Counted from the stretch's first letter, positions 42,275 to 52,510 are shown. The stretch: DNA of 53,312 nucleotides from Gracilaria domingensis (GCA_022539475.1 VCMS01000358.1:1-53312), one strand, 5' to 3'. The notes: generated from the sequence alone by a model not told the origin. Program-made: numbers and translations.

Positions 42275-43204
42275 TCAAATCCCTCCCATCCTTCTCTCCT
42301 CCTGTCCCCTCAAAATCCCCTTCGCAGTCCGCGCTACCTCCGCCGCACTCCTAAACCCAGTCACCACCGGAGCTCCCACTCCCTCCCGCGGCACCTCCTC
42401 CTCCACCTTCTTCATCTCCTTACGCCTCTTCTTCAGACGGCTCTTCCCATCCCCAACCCCACCACCCTTTGTCTTCGGTGTCACAGGAGACCCCTTCTGC
42501 ACCGCCACCCTTCCCACACTTCCCTTCTCCGTCTTTCCCTCCACACCTCCTTTCACCGTCTCCTCTTCCACCAATCTTTGCCTCTTGCACAGCTCCTTCA
42601 CCTCCTTCTCCAGCACGTCCAACCTCTCGTTCAGAACCCTATTCTCCTCCCGCAACTCTCCAACCTCCCTTCCCGCACACTCCACTATCCCATACACATG
42701 ATTTCTCATCTCCACTCCCAATACCGACAACGAATTCCGCAGGCTCGAAATCGCCTCAACCGAAACACCACTACCACCCCCACTCAGCACCACACCGCCC
42801 ATTTCCGTTACAATCTCCACAATTCCATCGTCCAGTTGCTCCTTCATCACCAACCCCAACATCCCCACCCTCGCCTTCATCTCCCCCACAAACCGCATCT
42901 CCCTGTCACCCTCTCCGCCCCCACTCTCTATCTGGTCTCCAACCTCTAACTGACTCAGATGCACCGCACCCCTTCTCTCCATTGCGACCCCCTCCACCTC
43001 CAATTCTACCCCCTTCTCCACCTCATCACCATCCCCTCTCCTCGCCTCACACTTCTTTCCTTCCTCAGCCACTTCCTTCTTCTGCGACATCCGACCAGCC
43101 GCCGTAATCACGTCCTCTTCCCGCTTTGGTGACGGCGTCTGCGGTACCTCCTTCCCCTCCAACAGCACCCACAGCTCCTCATCCTTCACGTATCCGTTCG
43201 ACAT
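42275..43204 (-). CDS. Coiled-coil hypothetical protein (309 aa), possibly mobile-element ORF
   Basis: The ATG at 43204 (MSNGYVKDEELWVLLEGKEV) is preferred to the GTG at 43300. The protein is rich in Glu, Lys and Gly. A clear heptad-type coiled coil lies at about residues 185-225 (AGREVGELREENRVLNERLDVLEKEVKELCKRQ). A Lys/Arg-rich tail follows (KSRLKKRRKEMKK) and the end is VTGFRSAAEVARTAKGIL. The strong purine bias of the coding strand continues through the whole frame. A nucleic-acid-binding role is possible. There is no catalytic domain. The tandem hairpin repeats directly upstream suggest it belongs to a mobile element; this is inference. Confidence 0.6.
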   Translation of the reverse strand: MSNGYVKDEELWVLLEGKEVPQTPSPKREEDVITAAGRMSQKKEVAEEGKKCEARRGDGDEVEKGVELEVEGVAMERRGAVHLSQLEVGDQIESGGGEGDREMRFVGEMKARVGMLGLVMKEQLDDGIVEIVTEMGGVVLSGGGSGVSVEAISSLRNSLSVLGVEMRNHVYGIVECAGREVGELREENRVLNERLDVLEKEVKELCKRQRLVEEETVKGGVEGKTEKGSVGRVAVQKGSPVTPKTKGGGVGDGKSRLKKRRKEMKKVEEEVPREGVGAPVVTGFRSAAEVARTAKGILRGQEERRMGGI

Positions 43205-43425
43205 ATTCAGAAGAAGAAGTAGTAGTTGGATCGAAGTTTCCGCTGCGATACAGTGCAATCGAGCTAAACTGTGCTGTCCACCCCCACTGTCCAACCACAC
43301 GGGCTATATCCAGCACCATGATTGTCCCTGTTTCCCTCATCCCATTTCCCGCCAAAACATCCACTGTACACCTCCGCACCTTCCACTATTTAAGCGCCAT
43401 CTCTCTGTCCCCTCTTCACATAGTC

Positions 43426-43799
43426 CCCACCCACCTCGCCTCGACCGGCGATATTTTTCTCTTCCACCATAACCCCACTCGATGGTTATAGCAAAACAGG
43501 AAGATATTGCCAGTGGAGGCAAGCTAGGGACTAGTGATTGTACTTAGAGTTGCTCACCCTCTGTCTCGACTGGGGGCATGTTCTTCTTCCGTCACATCCT
43601 TTGTGGGTTGTGACAAAAAAAGAATATGTCACCACTCGACACCGGATGGGTAACAATGATAGCACGTAGAGTAGTTCATCCTCCCTCTCAGCGTCCACTG
43701 GGGATATATTTATGTTCTCTCACATCCTTTCCCGGTTGTCATACAAGAGAAATACATCTCCAATGGAGACGGAGAATATAGTCGTGATAACACGTAAAG
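43426..43799. repeat. Three tandem diverged about 124-bp repeats, each forming a hairpin
   Basis: Units are about 43426-43548, 43549-43670 and 43671-43799. Each ends in a TAGCACGTAGAG-like or GATAACACGTAAAG-like string and contains a centre such as CACATCCTTTCCCGGTTGT. In each unit the left part (CGACTGGGGGCATGTTCT, GTCCACTGGGGATATATTT or CGACCGGCGATATTTTT) pairs with the right part (GAATATGTCACCACTCGAC and so on). Arms differ between units but stay complementary. Confidence 0.7.
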
Positions 43800-43837
43800 G
43801 TAACAATGTAATAAACAATAAATTTATGCTACTATCT

Positions 43838-44158
43838 CTAACCAACCTTTCGAAAACCAGCTATGACATGAGCTGGGTTACTCGAGCCAAAGATGGCAGA
43901 TCCTGCAACTGAAATGTTTGCACCGGCCTTCACTACTGCTTTCACAGTACTCAGTCCAATACCTCCATCCACCTGTATCCCTATTCTTGGGTACAACTCC
44001 CTTGCATGTCGCACCTTATCAAGAACACCCTCCATAAACGCCTGTCCTCCAAACCCTGGCTCCACCGTCATCAACAATAACATGTCTACAACTCCTTCCT
44101 TCATAAGTGCTTCTACGACCTTTATAGACGTATTCGGGCGCAATCCAACTCCATCCTT
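43838..44158 (-). pseudogene. rpe: 5'-truncated ribulose-phosphate 3-epimerase fragment
   Basis: About 105 codons match the C-terminal half of ribulose-phosphate 3-epimerase (pentose phosphate and Calvin cycles; interconverts ribulose-5-P and xylulose-5-P). The frame starts with KDGVGLRPNTSI directly after an in-frame TAA at about 44159. It shows the flexible-loop motif MTVEPGFGGQAF, the catalytic Asp region QVDGGIGLSTV and the phosphate-binding AGSAIFGSSNPAHVI. It ends at a normal-looking TAG at 43838. The N-terminal half with the metal ligands is absent from the window. So this is a truncated copy, or a last exon if an intron exists, which would be unusual here. Confidence 0.82.
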
Positions 44159-44555
44159 TTAATTATGGCAATCCGAGTGAAGCTATAAAACCCGTTCACC
44201 TCATTTATGAAGCCAAAATGGCTCCTTTCATCCTGTATTCAAGCTCCCCGTAACTCGTACTTTACAACTACTTTACAACTCAGGTTCGAAATCAGTTTCA
44301 TTCATTGCACACTTTCTACTCTTCCACCTACCTTTCATAAAACATCATCACACTTTGTTGCTTGTCGTCTCATACAAGGCCTATCATTCATTCAGTACAA
44401 TCACATATCATACATTTCGCTCACTTTCACAAAGTGAACCATGTTCATGTTCTGCGCTTCCCAACCGTTTGTACTTACGTATCACTCTTTACCCCAGCAG
44501 TTCTCCGCCCCATCTTCCCTTTTTATCGTCACACAAAAACAATCGAACACTTGCA

Positions 44556-45458
44556 ATGAACTCCCAGTCCGACATGCCTCCGACTCCGCCTCCGAGTCCC
44601 AGATACTCTGACGTTCCTCAGGCCTCATCTCCCGCCCGAAGGACTCGGGCCGTTATTGTTGGAAGGGGGCGTATAGGTACCATGCTGGCGAACGAAGAAG
44701 ATACGGTCATTTCCGCACACGAATTCTGCAGCATGGCTGCTACCTCTCATCTTTCTGATGTACCGATACTAGTTTGTGGAAGAACGAACACCCTGGAGAC
44801 CGTAATTCAGGCTTGCCCCTATTCGCTCAGAGAGAATCTCGTTTTCTTCCAGAATGGAGACATCATACCATTGCTTTCGAAGCTCGGTGTGGACAAATGT
44901 TCAAAAGTTGTCCTATACGTTGGTGTCCCCTCAAGAAACGCAGCTCCGCAGGATGGTGTCACTCCTCAAAGTCCGGATGGTCTCACTGTCGCAACAGGAA
45001 AGTGGGCCTCCAACGTTGCAGACAGGTTTAGGTCTATGGGTCTCACTTGCAGGGTTGTCGACGAAGACACATTTCTCGTAAGCTATTATGAGAAGCTCGT
45101 GTGGCTATCAGCGTTCAACATCGTCGGGGCCTCAAGAGGTTTCATTCCTATGGACGTAGTCGCTACGGAGTGCAGTACGGTTGTGCTCACAATAATGAAA
45201 GAGCTGTTGAAGATAGTTTCGCTTAAGACAGCTACTACTTTCAACCTGGAAGAGACCGCTGGGCGACTTCTTGCATATGGGAAAACTCTCGTTGGCTTCC
45301 CTACTTCTTTCTCCGACTTTCAGTTTAGGAACGCGTACTTCTACGACTTTTCCCGCCAAGAAAGAAACATTGTAGGCGGTGACCCCGCTCCTTTTCATAC
45401 AATCTACGTCAACGTTGTTAAGGAAAAGTTATCCCCCTCCCCATTCCCCCAGCTTTGA
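44556..45458 (+). CDS. Ketopantoate-reductase-like NAD(P)-dependent dehydrogenase (300 aa)
   Basis: The ATG at 44556 is chosen because the upstream frame to 44355 looks non-coding. After a Pro-rich start a Rossmann motif is seen at residues 36-41 (VIVGRGRIGTML, GxGxxG), then VPILVCGRTNTLETVI, ENLVFFQNGD and KVVLYVGVPSRNA. In the C-terminal domain YEKLVWLSAFNIVGASRG corresponds to the Lys/Asn catalytic helix of ApbA/PanE enzymes, but the usual Asn after the Lys is replaced (KLVWLSAFN). No signal peptide, so probably cytosolic. The substrate may not be ketopantoate. A TATAAAAC at 44184-44191 is too far upstream to assign. Confidence 0.68.
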   Translation: MNSQSDMPPTPPPSPRYSDVPQASSPARRTRAVIVGRGRIGTMLANEEDTVISAHEFCSMAATSHLSDVPILVCGRTNTLETVIQACPYSLRENLVFFQNGDIIPLLSKLGVDKCSKVVLYVGVPSRNAAPQDGVTPQSPDGLTVATGKWASNVADRFRSMGLTCRVVDEDTFLVSYYEKLVWLSAFNIVGASRGFIPMDVVATECSTVVLTIMKELLKIVSLKTATTFNLEETAGRLLAYGKTLVGFPTSFSDFQFRNAYFYDFSRQERNIVGGDPAPFHTIYVNVVKEKLSPSPFPQL

Positions 45459-46085
45459 GGTTAGAACACATGACTTTTCGGTGTTGTAAACCTTTTAGAG
45501 ATAGTTAAACATAAAAGTTACTTTATCGAAATGATCTGTTCCTATTACATTACTTATATTGTTCGTCCTTCTGTGGTTCAAATATGCCCCTTTAAATCCT
45601 ACATCCCTTATCACTAATACTTCGCTAAGATTTTGCTAGATAGAAAATGGTCATTCCATATCATTAAAGTGCACGATACTAGTAACGAAACAAGTACAAA
45701 AATTGTGATATTTCTGAAGAACTAAGCGTTTGCATTACTTGGGGCACCCGTATAAAGTAAGGTAAACCTTTTATGGGTTTCAACCCATAATGGAGGTTGT
45801 TTTACTCTTCTTGATTTCTAAGCTCATGTTAAAGATATTTACAGTTTTCTTAACCCACTTGAACCCGTACATATAATTTATGACTAAATCATCCTTTCTT
45901 TACTTCAAATCGATGCAAAAACTTCTCCTCCTAGTAACGTTTTAAAACAGTACTACAATACCCGTATATGGTCGTTCTTAGACTCTTTGTATACTACGAA
46001 ACACCTTGTGAACATCAATCACATCCTTCTCATTCGTATACCCACACCCATTTGCAAAACGAACCCTTTCGAAAGCTTTCAAAAC
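45459..46085. other. Intergenic spacer with a small hairpin
   Basis: No gene. A 9-bp inverted repeat (TTATGGGTT/AACCCATAA, 45771-45790) is present. A TATATG at 45964-45969 lies about 118 bp upstream of the next ATG and could be its TATA element. Confidence 0.4.
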
Positions 46086-46958
46086 ATGTATAACTCGGAA
46101 GTTAGAGCCCAAGAAGTAACTCCTCAGCAGCTGGCTAACGAAATATTCGAAAATGGCTACGCCGTGATTAGTGATGTTGACGGTACTCTGAAAAGAGCTG
46201 GGGAGAACATTCCTGCCGAAACAGTCAAATGCATGAAGTACATCAACGCACGCGTTGGTTTCGGAATTGCTACTGGGCGAGATATAGAGGATGCCGAGAG
46301 TTTCATGGAGCACCTGGGTGGCTACACTTTTGGCATCTCTGGAAACCAAGGCGCACGGGTGAGATTATCCAATGGTACCGAAATTGATCAGGACCTTGAC
46401 AGGGAAGGTTACGAAAGATGTGCAGCCGAACTTGAGAGACTTGCACTCTCCTTAAATGAATCGCACGGACTTCACGAAGAGCGTCAACAAGCAGTGGTGA
46501 GCACTAGAAAAGACAGTGGACTCCCTAACTTCACGTACAATGGACTCTCGAAGTGGAAAACAGAAGTTAACTCCGGTATTTCAAAAGTGTTGACATCCTT
46601 TCCGAACCTGGTTGCGTACCCTCAAGATGAAAACTGTGACATAGGGGACATTCGTTTCACGAAAAATAGTGGGGCGCTAGCCTTGGTTGAAAACGACCCC
46701 CAGTTCGACACACATTTAATCGTTGCTTTCGGGAATGCTTCCAATGATGGCCCTCTATATGAAATGGCAACCCTGGCAGTTCATGTGAAGGGAGAAGACC
46801 ATCCAGCAGCGGTAACATATCTTGTTGATGGGGTGGAGGACGTGCATGAGACCATCAGAAGGGTGGCAGAACTGTACGGGTACAGAAAATGCAAGTGTCA
46901 ATGGTTTAGAAATGCTCTTGGAATTTGTTTCAAGTGCTACGATGCCTTTAATACTTAG
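46086..46958 (+). CDS. HAD-superfamily phosphatase, Cof/sugar-phosphatase type (290 aa)
   Basis: The ATG at 46086 (MYNSEVRAQEVTPQQLANEI) is the first in frame; upstream the frame opens at TTG. HAD motif I is VISDVDGTL, with nucleophile Asp30 and general acid Asp32. Motif II is FGIATGRD. The C-terminal acidic motif IV lies at about residues 212-222 (VAFGNASNDGP). The cap between them is of the C2 type expected for sugar-phosphate phosphatases (Cof, trehalose- or sucrose-phosphatase-like). No signal peptide, so cytosolic. It is convergent with, and paralogous to, the dead copy at 47011, with 52 bp between the stops. The substrate is unknown. Confidence 0.82.
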   Translation: MYNSEVRAQEVTPQQLANEIFENGYAVISDVDGTLKRAGENIPAETVKCMKYINARVGFGIATGRDIEDAESFMEHLGGYTFGISGNQGARVRLSNGTEIDQDLDREGYERCAAELERLALSLNESHGLHEERQQAVVSTRKDSGLPNFTYNGLSKWKTEVNSGISKVLTSFPNLVAYPQDENCDIGDIRFTKNSGALALVENDPQFDTHLIVAFGNASNDGPLYEMATLAVHVKGEDHPAAVTYLVDGVEDVHETIRRVAELYGYRKCKCQWFRNALGICFKCYDAFNT

Positions 46959-47010
46959 CTATGATATGAGATCTCAGTAATAAAAGTGTCGTATATATCT
47001 CAATACCCTT

Positions 47011-47849
47011 TTATGAATCATGGTGGTTTTTATCGTGCTGCTTTTCCTCGTAGCCGTACAACAGAGCCACCAACATAATTGTCGAATGTACATCCTCCAC
47101 GCTTTCGAACAGGTTGTGTACTCCACGCGGGATACAATCTTCTTTGACGTGAACGCCGTACACGCCTACCTCATGCAAAGGCCCGTCGCTCAAAGCACTT
47201 CCGAACGTCACGACGTCATCCGTATCAATAAATCTCGGTTCATTATCCACAAGATTTTCTCCTCCGCTTCCTTTTGTGTATCGCTTGTCTACAATTTCGC
47301 AACTTTTATCGCCGGGATAGATAACAAACGCATCCATCTTCTGCAACAGGTCCCCAATAGCAGAATCCACTTCTTCTTTCCACTGCCACAGTTTGTTGTA
47401 CACGAAATTGGGAAGGCCACTATCACTTCTGGTCTCCACGAACCCCTTGTCATCATCATTCACAATACCATGCCTCCTATTCAAATCCCTTGCCAGGAAC
47501 AGTAGTCCGTCAACAGTGTGGTCAAGGGTGTGATCATTGAATGCACCCTTAATTTCCCTCTCGTCAGAGAAACGCAGGAAAGCTCCATGATTCGCCGAGA
47601 CACCAAACTTATAGTCTCCGAGTCCTTCCATTTTCCCCTCCACGTCGCCCACATCACCCCCTGTGACAAGTCCGAAACCAACACGTTCGTCAATGAACTT
47701 CATACACTTCACAACTTCTTCTGGAATTGACTCTCCTTCTCTTCTCAACGTTCCTCAACGGAACTTAATATACCGTAACCATTGGCATATATGAACTTAG
47801 ACAAGGTATTTGGTGAAATTTCCGCCAAGTCTCTCTGTTCCTCTGCCAT
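47011..47849 (-). pseudogene. Catalytically dead, frameshifted HAD phosphatase paralogue
   Basis: The frame 47011-47748 matches the 46086 protein from just after motif I (LRREGESIPEEVVKCMKFIDERVGF) to the end. Upstream of 47751 the homology continues one frame away, from an ATG at 47849 (MAEEQRDLAEISPNTL) through YANGYGILSSV. The break falls inside the DxDGT motif, where one base of the second Asp codon is missing. In addition the nucleophile Asp is Ser (SSV in place of SDVD), motif II Arg is Gly (TGGD), and motif IV Asn is Ser (ALSDGP). These independent losses show real inactivation, not only a sequencing error. Confidence 0.85.
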
Positions 47850-48189
47850 TTTTCCTGATACAGTCACCATACTGCCACAAGTACCGCATAGACAGGAACT
47901 GTATAGACTTCTCAGTTTCACACTTCTCTTAAAAGCAACCTTAAGTGCAGTTTCAGAATGTTAGGATGCTACATGTTCAATTGCGAATTGACTGGTGCCA
48001 CCAATGATGTTAACGATACCGAGCATTTGGCATGTTGCAATTAGACGCAACTGGACCAAAGACGTTTGACATTTGTTCAATTACTAGCCTGCCGCACCTT
48101 TTCTATGTTCATATGTATAGCCTGTAATAGTATACTACTCTTAATACTCGCAAGACATTCATAATTTACTAATCATCTCATTCTCATCC
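47850..48189. other. Spacer
   Basis: 340 bp without a gene. A second possible ATG of the dead HAD copy lies at 47870. Confidence 0.4.
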
Positions 48190-49777
48190 ACTTCGAGGCG
48201 CTCGCAGCCTCATTATTGGCAAATCGTCATCACTACTACTCTCGAGCACTTCGGTTCTACCGGCGTCCGCTTCCACACCAATCTCCACGACCACTTGGTC
48301 TTCGTCCATGTCAACCGCCCCACCCTCCTTATCGGACAACAGTTCATCCTCCGCCTCCTCCTCCTCGTCACCATTGACAAACGTGGGTCGAAATCCCGCA
48401 CCCGATGAACAGCATCAGGTAGTGCGTAGCCCTCTGGTACTATGTACATGTGGTATCTAAGCCAGCAAATCCATAGACTCGGGCCTATCCACCTTGTCCT
48501 TCCCACTTGCTCCAGCATGTGTCACATCACCACGGCCCACGAATACAGAGTACGGTGGGATGATTATCTTCTTCGCTGGATACACCTCCGACATCACTCG
48601 CAACTGTTGGTTGTTCATCCCCACCAGTTGATGGCTTCCAGCGCTCACCCGGAGAGGAAAGCCCTCTTTCCCAGAGGCCATTACAAAGTATCCGGGGTTG
48701 CCAGTATTCATTGTTTCCTTCGTAACCAGACCACTGAAGTCGGTGTGCAGCGTCTGGCGCTTGCACTTTCTCGTCGTTCCCAGAAATCGACCACCAGTTT
48801 TCGGAGTGTACATCTTCACAGCTTCCCTTTCATTGTCCCATAGTCCCAAAGCCGCAGCAATTGTACCCATTCGAACATCAAGTAAAGCACGCGACCTTAC
48901 AACCCACCTGAGCTCCTCATTATCCTCCGGCTTCTCCACCGTACCCCAACGTGTCGACATCACTCTCCCCTCAAATGGTCCATCGCTACCGTCCTTCCAT
49001 CCTTCATCATCGTTGATTATTTGAACAAACGACTTCTGTTCCTCTCCTTTCCGTATATCCGGCATCGCTCCATACTCGTTCTCGAAGAAGTCCACCAACT
49101 TCCCCGACACATCTCCGAACTCCCGAACTTCTTCCAACTCCTCCCATTTAGGGACACCATTATCCGTCGCAAAGCCATCAAGCACGCAATATCCATTCTG
49201 CCTTAGCTCAGCTTGCATTCGGGCGAAGAACATTTGCCCAAATTCGTCATGCTCCTTCGCAGCAACCCACAGCACCTCTTCATCATCCATACCTGTCGGT
49301 CGAGTACGAGGATACTGCATACCAAATGTCTCCGCCCGTAGGCGATGTTCAGCCCTTGCAGCGTGCCAAAAGACAAGATGGTGTACATCTCTGAGATTCG
49401 AGACACTTAGCAGCTCCGACCTATGTCCCTTCGGCAAGTGAATGACTCTGAGCCAGGGGTCCTTGTGCTCAATTACGTTCTTCCCTTGCCATTCCTGCGG
49501 TCTCAGCCTGGCATACCCGCACCATGATGGGTTCAGTGGGCCATCATATGGGTCACCTCGAACAAGTCCGTGCTCCTCAGATTCCGGAAGAGCTGTAGGT
49601 AACTCGTCATCAAATGACCCCCCACCTGCTCTTGCTCATCGTCTGGCGCAGCATCTTTCTCGACGGTGACAACCCGTGAACTGTCACAGAAAGAAGCTCT
49701 TCGTCATCCACAAATGCAGAACTGCCTGCGTTCTCTGCATTCGCTCCCTCTCCCAATGCCACGAACTGAACCTTCAT
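48190..49777 (-). pseudogene. Frameshift-rich gene with 2-oxoglutarate/Fe(II)-dioxygenase-like fold
   Basis: The main frame, 48457-49437, is open upstream to about 49640 (with WCGYARLRPQEWQGKNVI and IHLPKGHRSELLSV). Its C-terminal half has the double-stranded beta-helix pattern: LHTDF (HxD iron ligands), LRVSAGSHQLVG, and VFVGRGDVTHAGASGK (distal His). The final strand with the expected Arg (LRYHMYIVPEGYALPDAVH) is one frame away after a TAG at 48457. An acidic tail follows in a third frame (NGDEEEEAEDELLSDKEGG). A possible start is the ATG at 49777, overlapping the stop of the upstream ParB-like frame. At least three frame changes, so not translatable as it stands. The substrate could be protein, nucleic acid or a small molecule. 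Confidence 0.6.
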
Positions 49778-52095
49778 CGACCTTCCTCTAGCACATGTTC
49801 ATTTAGTTGAGACATCAGGTCATCCGGTGTCATGCTGTTCAGAGTAGATCTCATCTGTTGTGTGAAAGTCTTTCTCCGTTTCTTCCTCGGCGGAGCCCGC
49901 TGTTCTTCTTCAGAGCTATCCAGAACTTCTATGGCACCTCGATTTCGGCCATGTCAATTTCCCTATAACTCACCTGCGCCCGTTCTCGTGCACTTCTTCG
50001 CGGCTCCCCTTCTTCACTGGCAGATGTTGCAGCAGCAGCAGCGGGAGTCCTCCTCTTCGTCACGGACTGCTTCACTGGTGCGGGGGCGGAATTACCTTGA
50101 GCATCGTCCGCAATCGATTCTGAACGGAAGTCGTGGCAGTTCTAATTGAGCTCGTCCTGCTCCGAACACGCGGCAATGTGTTGAAGTTCACAACTTGTCC
50201 CAAAAGGAACTGATACACAGCTGCGTTGTTGTCTGGGTCTTCAACGTCATCTTCATTCGATGGGCAGAAAGACTGACTTCGCGTTTCAGGAACACTTCCA
50301 TGGACTCTTCCTCGTTCAGTTCATTCCTCACTGCTCTAGCCGCGCGGAACAGAGAGACTGCTCTATCATAAAAGAAACCTCGAACCTCCTCAAAGCTTTT
50401 CCATTGCTTTGTCTTCGTCGACTTGCCCTTCAATAGAAACATCTGAAGACAATCAAGAATGAAGGAAAACTCCTCGGCATCCAAAACATATAGCGGAGTA
50501 TGGGACAGATGTGTGAGACCTATGTCACTCACAGTCTCACATATATCCTCGAAATGGGCCAGCATTCCCTCACGAGACATGAGTTGCAGGGCGACATTGG
50601 CATATCTCAGGTACTGACGCTCTTGCACAGTCCCAATCAGTTGGCTCTCCTTCAACACTTCTGTCACTTCTGCAGGATCCACGTCTGCCGGCGTCACCCC
50701 CTTCAACATCTTCAATTAGAATGGCGACCACACTAACTATAGAGTGTATCTTGTCTGCAAACATCATCCTTCGCATGGTACTCGTCGACTCATTGAGGTA
50801 CGAAGCAACACATAACAATTCCTTCATCCCAATGGGCCTCCCATCTCTTCGTATCAGCAGATTGCAACGCCAAAACTTGGCTAATCGCTTCCACTTCGGT
50901 GCACCAGTCGCTGCCAAATATTGTATAGCTTTCAGACGATGCAAACCATCTACAATGAAGCACTTCTTCGTTAGGCGTCCCTTGTCAGTATCCCTCTCTC
51001 CCGTAGTAGCATCTTGTAAGGCCACCACTGGAGAACCCATCGACTGCAATATCCCCCGCTCCTCCATACTCTTCACAAGGGCTTCAACGTGGCGTTTACT
51101 TACTCCACGGAGTAAATTGGGCGGAGTGTCCACCAGAGTGATGTCAACAGTAACAACAACCATCCGTACTGATTGAGGTTCACCTTTGGTACCTTCTGAC
51201 GAATTCGTCTGTACGTCTTGCTCCGAGTAGGTGTCCCTTGTGTTCCAGACCGCTCGCCAGAAACACTTGAACGTGCCATTCTTGCGGACAGAAGCACAAC
51301 GTCATCGTCCTGCTGCTCCGCAGTTTCTGGTGCAGTTTGGGGTACAGATGGACCAGCTCCTTGCGCGGATTGCGCATCCGCGTCTGGAAGGGGACCTTTC
51401 ATGATCTCATCTTCCTCCTCTTGCACAGCCGTCCCCTGCTGAACCGTCTGTTTCGACGCAGAAGTTCCCCTTGTGTCGACGGTCTGATTCATCGCAGGAG
51501 AAGCCCTTTTCGACGCAGTGGGCTTCGTAGCGGAGGTAGACTTTGTTTGACCTGTCCGCTTCGTAGCTGGGGATGCTCTCGTCTCCATAGACCGCTTCGT
51601 AATAGACGACGGACCTGCCCGCGGAGGTGCTACTGATGCGCTACCTCTCGGTGTTGATGAACTTCGAATTGGCTCCGTGCGGCTTGTCGGCGTCATCACC
51701 TCACTCATAGCGCTCACCGTTCCTCGCTTCGACGCCGGAATGCTGGCTGCCACCGGTTCCATCATTTTCTCATCCCAAGGAGCGGCCGTCCGGAGATCCT
51801 GGATATATTGTGGAAGATCCAGGCCCTCCGCCCGGTAAGGGTAGAACGTCTGACCGCTTCGACTGATGAGAATATTATGAACCACCACAAGACCTGGGTC
51901 CAATTGCTTCCCGTGCAACTCGCGGCGTAGAACACTTCCAATTCCATGCAACAACGCTTCCCCGACTATCACCTTTCCTTCATCCTCAATATCCATCTGC
52001 AGAGAAACCCGCATTCCACCTTGCAATAATCGAGTGCTCCGCCGAGTGCGAGGAGTCACGCTTTGCGTACGCTTTCGAACACGAGTTGGCTTCAT
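49774..52095 (-). pseudogene. Frameshift-rich gene with ParB/Srx-like nuclease-fold domain
   Basis: The ATG at 52095 (MKPTRVRKRTQSVTPRTRRS) opens a basic start, a beta-rich part (VVVHNILISRSGQTFYPYRA) and a long Ser/Thr/Lys linker (SATKPTASKRASPAMN), reaching 51100. In an overlapping frame from 51163 lies a ParB-type domain: VDITLVDTPPNLLRGVSKRHVEALVKSMEERGILQ, then IVDGLHRLKAIQYL, matching the box II Gly-x-x-Arg, and a helical part (KELLCVASYLNESTSTMRRM). The helical domain continues in the frame 50188-50715. A Lys/Arg/Ala-rich nuclear-type linker (VTKRRTPAAAAATSASEEG) and an acidic end follow in further frames to about 49774. Each piece is protein-like, so the original was one long gene. 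Confidence 0.6.
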
Positions 52096-52170
52096 GTTGA
52101 ACAGCTATTGCAGTGAAAGGTGTATATCAACAATACGCTCGCTCGGACGATACAACAACGGAGGCGAGCC

Positions 52171-52178
52171 TTTAAAAG
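52171..52178 (-). promoter_or_regulatory. TATA-like element of the ParB-like locus
   Basis: The minus strand reads CCTTTTAAAGG at 52169-52179, about 75-84 bp upstream of the ATG at 52095, the same spacing as in intact genes of this window. It is also a short palindrome. Confidence 0.35.
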
Positions 52179-52510
52179 GCGACTTACGCTGGGCACCCCC
52201 GCTTTCGGCAGCTCCTCCCAGCGCACTGCCAGTCTCGTCCGTGTCCTGTCCGTGGCCGCTCGCACGCTGATTGTACGCTTTAGAGTCGTGGAGTTCGCGC
52301 AATGATGACTCACGCGAGCAATGGTCGCGTTCTCTAATCATGCTCTTCAAATGCTTTGCATAGTAGTCAAGAGTACACTCATTCACTTCCATGTACAGCC
52401 TACTCCCGCCAATACACGTGGACAGCGGCGCCAACGTACCGGCGGCCGGGTGTAGCGAAATCACTGCGCGGCGGCGTGTTTTGGGAGGTCCCGGGAAGGC
52501 ACCGGAATGT

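Noticed and set aside
41987..43107. Plus-strand frames rich in Pro, Ser and His
   Set aside because: They are the complement of the purine-rich coiled-coil ORF and have no protein-like pattern.
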